Assembly (NCBI RefSeq): GCF_035961655.1
Contig: NZ_CP108393.1
Location: 4,731,001-4,795,000, forward strand
Direction: 5' to 3'
Length of the DNA: 64,000 nt
Origin: Streptomyces sp. NBC_01317
Lineage (GTDB): Bacteria; Actinomycetota; Actinomycetes; Streptomycetales; Streptomycetaceae
Shown: piece after piece, positions 58,513-64,000 of the stretch
How positions within the stretch are numbered: position 1 is the stretch's first letter
Layout: the number at the start of each line of letters is the position of its first letter
The notes under the pieces: generated by a model
What the model was told of the DNA's origin: nothing
Seen by the model: the letters and a program-made list of their open reading frames with translations, nothing else
The model's database searches: none
Program-made: the position numbers and the translations under genes

Positions 58513-59781
58513 GTGCAGCAGCGCTACCTGGCAGTGACCGCGGCGATAGCCGCGATGGGCATGACAATGGCGCTGGCGGGTTGCGGTGCCACCGGGTCGT
58601 CGGGCGACGTCACCCTCAAACTCGTCGCGGCCGACTACGGGAACAGCCCGGCCAACAGCTCCGAGAAGTACTGGTCCGCGCTGGCCAAGGACTTCGAGAC
58701 CAAGAATCCCGGCATCAAGATCGACGTCGACGTCCGCTCCTGGAAGACCGTCGACGCGGACGTCGCCTCGATGGTCAAGCGGGGGGAGGCCCCCGACATC
58801 GCGCAGATCGGCGCCTACGCCGACTACGTCAAGCAGGACGCTCTCTACAGTGCGGACGAACTCCTCAACATCCCCACCCAGGCGAACTTCCTGACGCAGC
58901 TGTCGGACGCGGGGAAGGTCAACCGCGTCCAGTACGGGCTGCCGTTCGTCGCGTCCACCCGGCTGCTGTTCTACAACGAGAAGCTCTTCGACGAGGCCGG
59001 GCTGAGCGCTCCGAAGACCTGGGCCGACATCGAGTCGGACTCCAAGGCGCTGAAGGAGAAGGGCGTCACCACGCCGTTCGCGCTGCCGCTGGGGACCGAG
59101 GAGGCGCAGGCCGAGACGATGATGTGGCTGCTGAGCGGCGGGGGCGGCTACACGGAGACCGCCGACGACTCGTACAGCATCGACTCGGCGCAGAACGTGG
59201 CCACCTTCAGGTGGCTCCAGAAGAACATGGTCGAGGCCGGGCTGACCGGGCCCGTGGCGCCGGAGAAGCTGGACCGCGCGGCCGCGTTCACGGCGTTCAA
59301 CGCGGGCAAGGTCGGCATGCTGAACGGCCACCCGACGCTGATGCAGGAGGCCGAGAAGGCCGGCATCAAGGTCGGGATGGTGCCGCTGCCGGGCATCAAC
59401 GGCACGTCCAAGTCGTCGATGGGTGTCGCCGACTGGATGATGGCCTTCAAGCAGCCCGGCCACCGCGAGGCGGCGGGCAAGTTCCTGGACTTCGTGTTCA
59501 GCGACAAGAACGTGCTGGACTTCGTGGGCCAGTACGACCTGCTGCCCGTCACCTACAGCGCGAACGAGGCGATGGCCGCGGATCCGGAGTACGCGGCCCT
59601 GAGCAAGTTCCAGGAGGCGCTGCCGACGTCGCAGCTGCCGCCCGTCGGCAAGACGTCGTGGGCGAAGGTCAGCGAGAGCATCAAGAAGAACATCGGCAAG
59701 GCCGTGGAGCCGGGTGTGAACCCGTCGACGGTGCTGGGGGAGATCGCGCGGGACGCGGTCACGGCGGAAGCCGCGGAGTAG
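58513..59781 (+). CDS. ABC-transporter sugar-binding lipoprotein
   Basis: 422 residues from a GTG. Lipoprotein signal MQQRYLAVTAAIAAMGMTMALAGC with Cys 24. The rest is a family-1 extracellular solute-binding protein: LVAADYGNSPANSSEKYWSALAKDFETKNPGIKIDVDVRSWK, APDIAQIGAYADYV, YGLPFVASTRLLFYNEKLFDEAGLSAPKTWADIE, AAFTAFNAGKVGMLNGHP. No permease genes follow, so it must share a transporter encoded elsewhere. Sugars or oligosaccharides are the likely ligands; adjacency to nagK suggests an amino sugar, but the divergent dre is not centred on it. Confidence 0.87.
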   Translation: MQQRYLAVTAAIAAMGMTMALAGCGATGSSGDVTLKLVAADYGNSPANSSEKYWSALAKDFETKNPGIKIDVDVRSWKTVDADVASMVKRGEAPDIAQIGAYADYVKQDALYSADELLNIPTQANFLTQLSDAGKVNRVQYGLPFVASTRLLFYNEKLFDEAGLSAPKTWADIESDSKALKEKGVTTPFALPLGTEEAQAETMMWLLSGGGGYTETADDSYSIDSAQNVATFRWLQKNMVEAGLTGPVAPEKLDRAAAFTAFNAGKVGMLNGHPTLMQEAEKAGIKVGMVPLPGINGTSKSSMGVADWMMAFKQPGHREAAGKFLDFVFSDKNVLDFVGQYDLLPVTYSANEAMAADPEYAALSKFQEALPTSQLPPVGKTSWAKVSESIKKNIGKAVEPGVNPSTVLGEIARDAVTAEAAE

Positions 59782-59782
59782 C

Positions 59783-60046
59783 GTGCCGGATCCCGAGCCC
59801 GAAGAGCCCGCGCCGCCCGTGTCCGATCTTTCAGATCGGGACAGGGCGGTGCTGGCGATGGAGCGGCGCGGCTGGCCGGGGCCGGGGGCGAAGGAGCGGG
59901 CGATCCGGGAGGACCTGGGGATCTCGCCGACCCGGTACTACCAGGTGCTGGGCGCCCTGCTGGACGACCCCCGGGCCCTGGCCCACGACCCGGTCACGGT
60001 AAACCGCCTACGCCGGGTCAGGGCCGCGCGCCGGGAGGGCCGTTGA
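59783..60046 (+). CDS. DUF3263 small HTH-like protein
   Basis: 87 residues from a GTG two bases after the sugar-binding-protein stop, so co-transcribed. The fold LSDRDRAVLAMERRGWPGPGAKERAIREDLGISPTRYYQVLGALLDDPRALAHDPVTVNRLRRVRAARR is the DUF3263 domain, a short helix-turn-helix-like module found throughout actinobacteria. DNA binding is plausible but unproven. Followed by the repeat element in front of otsB. Confidence 0.88.
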   Translation: MPDPEPEEPAPPVSDLSDRDRAVLAMERRGWPGPGAKERAIREDLGISPTRYYQVLGALLDDPRALAHDPVTVNRLRRVRAARREGR

Positions 60047-60064
60047 GCGTGGTGGGCGCGGGTT

Positions 60065-60444
60065 ACTGATGTCCTCAAACGCCGGACGGGCTGGAGTGTG
60101 CCCCCCCCCACTGCCCCCAAGGCCGGACGGGCCGGGGGTTGTCTTGAACGCGGGCGTGGAAGGGGGACGGGCAGGGGTCGTGTCCGGAACGTAAAGCGTG
60201 TTTTGTGTCGCGTGACTACCGGTAAACCAAACAAGACCCCGAACGCGACGTAAAACATGCAGTGCAGGACACGACCCCTGCCCGGCCCCCGGCAACAACC
60301 CGCACCCAGCCCACCGGGCCGCAGCGGCACAATCAAGCCCGTCCGGCGATTGAGGACAATCAGTAAGCCGCACCCGCCCGCACCGGGCAGACCCGCGGCC
60401 CCCCGGCCCCAGAACGCCCGTCCGGCGATTGAGGACAATCAGTA
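60065..60444. repeat. nested inverted-repeat element with extra direct copy
   Basis: An outer 28/29-bp inverted repeat (60065-60092 with 60336-60364, differing by one insertion and two changes) encloses a second 18-bp inverted repeat at about 60169-60186/60268-60285 (GGGTCGTGTCC core) and an inner TGTTTT/AAAACA pair. A third copy of the outer arm (60416-60444) repeats the right arm in the same direction 80 bp further on. Variants of this arm (GCCGGACGGGC next to CAAACG/CAATCG) are common in Streptomyces intergenic DNA. No coding sequence. The whole can fold into a long hairpin between the DUF3263 and otsB genes. Confidence 0.8.
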
Positions 60445-60462
60445 ACCGATAAGGTCGGAGAC

Positions 60463-61326
60463 ATGGGCAGCCCCGAGATCCCCCTGCCGAGTCCCTCCAC
60501 CCCCGCCGGCACCCACGGCCTCGCCGCGCTCCTCGCGCGCCCCGCCGACGCCATCATCGCGCTCGACTTCGACGGCACCCTCGCCGACATCGTCCCCGAC
60601 CCCCAACAGGCCCGTGCCCACCCCCGCGCCGTCCCGGCGCTCGCCGCCCTCGCGCCGCACGTCGCCTCCGTCGTGGTGATCACCGGCCGCCCCGCCGAAC
60701 TCGCCGTCCGGTTCGGCGGCTTCGCGGGGGTGCCGGGCCTGGAGCACCTCGTCGTGCTCGGCCACTACGGCGCCGAGCGCTGGGACGCGGCCACCGGCAC
60801 CGTACGCGCCCCCGCCCCGCACCCGGGCGTGTCGGCGGCCCGCGCCGAACTCCCCGCCCTCCTCGGCGGAGACGGATCCGCCGCGCAAGGCACCGCGCAA
60901 GGCACGTGGATCGAGGAGAAGGGCCAGGCGTTCGCGGTCCACACCCGCAGGGCCGCCGACCCCCAGGCCGCCTTCGACACCCTGCGCACCCCCCTCGCCG
61001 CCCTGGCCACCCGCCACGGCCTGGTCCTGGAACCGGGCCGCATGGTCCTGGAACTCCGGCCGCCCGGCGTGGACAAGGGCGTGGCGCTGACGAAGTACGT
61101 AGAGGAATCAGGCGCCGAGACCGTCCTGTACGCGGGCGACGACCTGGGCGACCTCCCCGCCTACGCGGCGGTCGACACCCTCCGCGCGAAGGGCCACCCG
61201 GGCCTCCTGGTGTGCAGCGGCACGGAGGTCCCGGAACTGTCCACCAGATCCGACCTCACCCTCCCGGGCCCCGCCGCGGTCGCCGACTTCCTGGCAGCCC
61301 TGGCGCAAGCGGTGGCCGGCGCCTGA
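60463..61326 (+). CDS. otsB: trehalose-6-phosphate phosphatase
   Basis: 287 residues. HAD motif I IIALDFDGTLADIV (D35, D37), motif II in VVVITGRPAEL, the OtsB-specific LGHYGAERWD and VLYAGDDLGDLPAYAAV for motif IV. It removes phosphate from trehalose-6-phosphate made by OtsA (convergent gene). The two form the OtsAB route to trehalose, a stress protectant. The gene starts 19 bp after the third copy of the intergenic repeat, so its promoter may lie within the repeat element. Confidence 0.9.
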   Translation: MGSPEIPLPSPSTPAGTHGLAALLARPADAIIALDFDGTLADIVPDPQQARAHPRAVPALAALAPHVASVVVITGRPAELAVRFGGFAGVPGLEHLVVLGHYGAERWDAATGTVRAPAPHPGVSAARAELPALLGGDGSAAQGTAQGTWIEEKGQAFAVHTRRAADPQAAFDTLRTPLAALATRHGLVLEPGRMVLELRPPGVDKGVALTKYVEESGAETVLYAGDDLGDLPAYAAVDTLRAKGHPGLLVCSGTEVPELSTRSDLTLPGPAAVADFLAALAQAVAGA

Positions 61327-61340
61327 TACGGCCACCCGCC

Positions 61341-61368
61341 CGCGCCTGACACCGCGCCATCAGGCGCG
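61341..61368. terminator. bidirectional terminator between otsB and otsA
   Basis: Perfect 9-bp stem CGCGCCTGA with complement and a 10-base loop. The right arm overlaps the otsA stop codon. Confidence 0.7.
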
Positions 61369-62772
61369 CAACGCCTCCAGTTGGTCCAGGAACCACTGGG
61401 ACGGGGGGAGGGCCGTGGCCGCCGCCGCCAGGCGTTTGGTGCGTTCCGCGCGTTCGTCCTGGGGCATCGTCAGGGCCTCGTGGAGGGCCGTGGCCGTCGC
61501 CGTGATGTCGTACGGGTTCACCACCAGCGCGTCCTCGCCCAGCTCCTCGTACGCGCCCGCCTCGCGGGACAGGACCAGGACGCAGCCGTTCTCCGAGACC
61601 ACCGGGATCTCCTTCGCGACCAGGTTCATGCCGTCGCGGATCGGGTTGACCAGGGCCACGTCCGCCAGGCGGTACGCCGCCAGGGAGCGGGCGAAGTCGT
61701 CCTTGACGTGGAGGACGACCGGGAGCCAGCCGTACGTGCCGAAGTCCAGGTTGATCGCGTCCGCCACGCGCTGGACCTCGGCCGTGTAGTCGCGGTAGAC
61801 CGACAGGTCCTGGCGGGAGGGGTACGCGAAGGCCACGTGGACCACCCGTTCGCGCCACTCCGGGCGGTCGGTCAGCAGCTGCCGGTACGCGAGCAGGCCG
61901 CGGACGATGTTCTTGGACAGTTCCGTACGGTCCACCCGGACGATCGTCCGCCGGTCGGTCCCGCCGATCTCCTCGCGCAGGGACACGGTCCGATCGTCCA
62001 CGTCGGGGCGGTGCGCCCGTTCGCGCAGGAAGTCCGCGTCCGCGCCCAGGCCGTGCACGCCGATCCTGGTGTTGCCGGTGCCGCCCAGCAGCTCCGTACA
62101 GCAGGCCGTGAAGGCGTCCGCCCAGCGGTGGGTCAGGAACGCCGCGCGGTCCGCGCCCAGGATGCCCCGGAGCAGCTGGCGCGCGATGTCGTCGGGGAGC
62201 AGCCGGAAGTAGTCCACCGGGGCCCAGGGGGTGTGCGAGAAGTGGCCGATCCGCAGGTCGGGGCGCAGCGCCCGGAGCATGCCGGGCACCAGCGCCAGGT
62301 GGTAGTCCTGCACCAGCACGGACGCGCCGTCGCCCGCCTCGTCCGCCAGCGCCTCGGCGAACGCGCGGTTGTACGCCTCGTACGACGCCCACTGCGCCCG
62401 GAACTCCGCGCCGAAGGACGGCTCCAGCGGGGTCTGGTAGAGCAGGTGGTGGACGAACCAGAGCGTGGAGTTGGCCACCCCGTTGTACGCGTCCGCGTAG
62501 ACGTCGGGGGCGATGCCCAGCATCCGTACGCGCTGCCCGCCCGTGTCCTCCGGGTCCAGCCGGCCGCCGGTACGCCGTACCGCCTCGCGGTCGCCGTCGC
62601 CGAGCGCCGCGCACACCCACACCGCGTCCGTGTCGGGGCCGATGGCCGACAGGCCGGACACCAGCCCGCCGCCGCCGCGCCGGGCCTCCAGCGCTCCGTC
62701 GTCGCGGAGCGTGTACGAGACGGGGCCGCGGTTGGACGCGACGAGGACCTGGGCGGCCTGCTCGGAAACCAT
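61360..62772 (-). CDS. otsA: alpha,alpha-trehalose-phosphate synthase (GT20)
   Basis: 470 residues. VLVASNRGPVSY opens the Rossmann fold with the NRGP donor loop; GGGGLVSGL, NGVANSTLWFVHHLL, VQDYHLALVPGMLR (catalytic His), HFSHTPWAP, GVHGLGAD, DRTELSKNI, VVLHVKDDFARSLAAYRLADVALVNPIRDGMNLVAKEIPV with LVLSREAGAYEEL are all OtsA signatures. It makes trehalose-6-phosphate from UDP-glucose (or GDP-glucose) and glucose-6-phosphate. Convergent with its phosphatase otsB. Confidence 0.93.
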   Translation of the reverse strand: MVSEQAAQVLVASNRGPVSYTLRDDGALEARRGGGGLVSGLSAIGPDTDAVWVCAALGDGDREAVRRTGGRLDPEDTGGQRVRMLGIAPDVYADAYNGVANSTLWFVHHLLYQTPLEPSFGAEFRAQWASYEAYNRAFAEALADEAGDGASVLVQDYHLALVPGMLRALRPDLRIGHFSHTPWAPVDYFRLLPDDIARQLLRGILGADRAAFLTHRWADAFTACCTELLGGTGNTRIGVHGLGADADFLRERAHRPDVDDRTVSLREEIGGTDRRTIVRVDRTELSKNIVRGLLAYRQLLTDRPEWRERVVHVAFAYPSRQDLSVYRDYTAEVQRVADAINLDFGTYGWLPVVLHVKDDFARSLAAYRLADVALVNPIRDGMNLVAKEIPVVSENGCVLVLSREAGAYEELGEDALVVNPYDITATATALHEALTMPQDERAERTKRLAAAATALPPSQWFLDQLEALRA

Positions 62773-62807
62773 GTGCCGAAATCTAGCCCGTACGGGAAAC
62801 GCTCAAA

Positions 62808-62892
62808 CGTACGGAGAGCAGCCGTAGTGAGAGCAGCCGTACGGAGAGCCGTACCGAGAGCAGCCTTACGGAGAGCCTTACGGAGAGCCGTG
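62808..62892. repeat. degenerate short tandem repeats upstream of otsA
   Basis: The motif CGTACGGAGAGC(AGC) and variants (TTACGGAGAGC, GTACCGAGAGC) repeat at 12-16-bp intervals in front of otsA. They are in the region where otsA promoter or leader would lie, between it and the small gene at 62899. Confidence 0.6.
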
Positions 62893-62898
62893 CGGGGA

Positions 62899-63048
62899 TC
62901 AGTCGCCCCTGCGTCCCCGTGCCGCCGCCAGCGCCACCACTCCCGCCCCCGTCAGCGCGACCGCCATCCCGCCCAGCAGCCACAGCCGCTCGGCCGTGAC
63001 GCCGGTGGCCGCCGCCGCGAGGAACCACAAGTTCAGAGGAGTCTCCAT
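62899..63048 (-). CDS. 49-residue membrane peptide
   Basis: Too short for most gene callers. METPLNLWFLAAAATGVTAE is followed by RLWLLGGMAVALTGAGVVAL and a basic end AAARGRRGD: two hydrophobic helices with a short turn and a positive C-terminus. No ribosome site, but TATATT lies about a dozen bases before the ATG, which could allow a leaderless transcript. It lies in the same direction between gpgS and otsA, 38 bp from gpgS. Family unknown. Confidence 0.5.
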   Translation of the reverse strand: METPLNLWFLAAAATGVTAERLWLLGGMAVALTGAGVVALAAARGRRGD

Positions 63049-63086
63049 AAGCACGCAATATAGGTAAATAGGACCAGAGGGGGTGG

Positions 63087-64000
63087 TTACGCCGCGCGGC
63101 CGGCCGTGTACTCCGCGATCTCCCGCATCGGCGGCCGCTCCTCCGTGTCCACGTCGTACGTACGCGGTTCAAAGCCGTTCTCGCCCCGCTCGAACTGCGT
63201 CAGCTCGGGCCGTACCAGATGCGCCCCCAGCTGCGACCGCGACAGGCGCAGCTGCGCCGTACGGTAGATCGCCGCCGCCATCCGCCCCAGCGCCCGGTCG
63301 TCCTGGTGCCGGTGCAGCCGCGTGCCCACGTCGACCTGGCCCAGCGCGTCCAGCCCCACACTGTGCAGCGCGTCCACCAGCAGCCCCAGCTCCACGCCGT
63401 ACCCGACGGGGAACGGCAGCCGCTCCAGCAGGGTGCGCCGGGCCGCGTACTCCCCGCCGAGCGGCTGGACGAACCCCGCCAGGCGCGGCCAGTGCAGATT
63501 CAGCAGCGGCCGGGCCACCAGCTCCGTGACCCGCCCGCCCTGGCCCACGGCGGCCCCCCGCGCCCCCAGCGGCCTGTCGTACATCGCCTTCACCAGCTGT
63601 ACGTCGGGCTCCGTCAGCAGCGGCCCCACGATCCCCGTCACGAAGTCCGCCGAGAACTCCCGCAGATCCGCGTCCACGAAGCACACCACGTCCCCGCCCG
63701 TCACCAGCAGCGACCGCCACAGCACCTCGCCTTTGCCGGGCAGCGCGGGCAGCCGCGGCAGGATGTCGTCCCGGCGCACCACCCGCGCGCCCGCCTCCGC
63801 CGCCACCTTCGCCGTCGCGTCGGACGAACCGGAATCAATCACCACCAGCTCGTCGACCAGCTGCGCCTTCTCCATCAGCTCGCGCCGGATCACCGACACG
63901 ATCCCGCCGACCGTCTCCTCCTCGTCCAGCGCCGGCAGCACCACGCTGACGGTCGTGCCACGCGCGGCCTTCGCCGCCAGGAGCCGGTCGGGCGTACGGT
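63087..64000 (-). CDS. gpgS: glucosyl-3-phosphoglycerate synthase-like GT2, cut by window edge
   Basis: The frame is open to the window end, so at least 305 residues are visible and the true start lies outside. Family 2 fold: VSVVLPALDEEETVGGIVSVIRREL with the DEEETVG donor loop, VIDSGSSDATAKVAAEAGA, VVCFVDADLREFSADFVTG with the DxD, PLGGEYAARRTLLERLPFPVGYGVELGLLVDAL and QVDVGTRLHRHQDDRALGRMAAAI. The match is to GpgS, which makes glucosyl-3-phosphoglycerate from NDP-glucose and 3-phosphoglycerate, a precursor of glucosylglycerate and, in mycobacteria, of methylglucose lipopolysaccharides. With otsAB it makes a compatible-solute block. Confidence 0.88.
   Translation of the reverse strand, partial: RTPDRLLAAKAARGTTVSVVLPALDEEETVGGIVSVIRRELMEKAQLVDELVVIDSGSSDATAKVAAEAGARVVRRDDILPRLPALPGKGEVLWRSLLVTGGDVVCFVDADLREFSADFVTGIVGPLLTEPDVQLVKAMYDRPLGARGAAVGQGGRVTELVARPLLNLHWPRLAGFVQPLGGEYAARRTLLERLPFPVGYGVELGLLVDALHSVGLDALGQVDVGTRLHRHQDDRALGRMAAAIYRTAQLRLSRSQLGAHLVRPELTQFERGENGFEPRTYDVDTEERPPMREIAEYTAGRAA

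Overview
The window is high-GC actinobacterial DNA and almost certainly Streptomyces. Third-position GC is very high almost throughout, GTG starts are common, and the right end carries a block I recognise from Streptomyces chromosomes: a CdgB-type diguanylate cyclase, a PfkB sugar kinase with an aldolase, nagK-nagA behind a DasR-type site, a lipoprotein sugar-binding protein, a DUF3263 protein, otsB, otsA and a GpgS-like glucosyltransferase.

Region 1 (1-5491) looks like the right end of an integrated mobile element. It ends in a 3' half of a tRNA-Thr(UGU) gene (5451-5491) followed by that tRNA's own terminator, which is the usual attR signature. The cargo is defence-like: a two-TM DUF4231/SLATT-type protein (lower GC than the rest), a convergent AlbA_2 protein with a 2-TM domain like the TRADD-N-associated conflict module, an AspBHI-like (Mrr-fold) restriction enzyme and an HNH endonuclease. 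The integrase and the intact tRNA must lie left of the window.

Region 2 (5667-11984) is core-like chromosome: a conserved hypothetical, two very small genes missed by length cut-offs (a CxxC peptide and a 41-residue membrane protein), a DUF2090 aldolase-like protein, a decayed MMPL transporter and a NarL-type two-component pair.

Region 3 (12007-24501) is a regulator-rich metabolic or xenobiotic zone: three amidohydrolases, each beside its own regulator (MarR, MarR, orphan response regulator with the stump of its kinase), then TetR-DHA2 efflux, isochorismatase-like hydrolase and TetR-FAD monooxygenase. Clear dyad operators lie in front of the regulators.

Region 4 (24613-50667) is a mosaic of single-gene units: a sortase-anchored protein, a secreted beta-propeller, a MOSC/ferredoxin-reductase fusion, a coiled-coil/Mrr/TerD fusion, a second DHA2 exporter with palindromic operators, a pentapeptide-repeat protein, an M1 peptidase, a canonical TerD and an ArfB-like ribosome rescue factor. 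Three of its genes (GNAT, alpha/beta hydrolase, Uma2) are decayed by internal or terminal deletions, as are the MMPL and kinase genes of regions 2-3, giving five small-deletion pseudogenes in about 39 kb.

Region 5 (50722-64000) is the conserved c-di-GMP / amino-sugar / trehalose block. It includes a long low-complexity insertion inside the GGDEF domain and a roughly 300-bp nested inverted repeat in front of otsB. The most interesting candidates for follow-up are the element-borne membrane effector pair (1-2139), the Mrr-TerD fusion (33943-36096), the CdgB insertion and the 60065-60444 repeat element.
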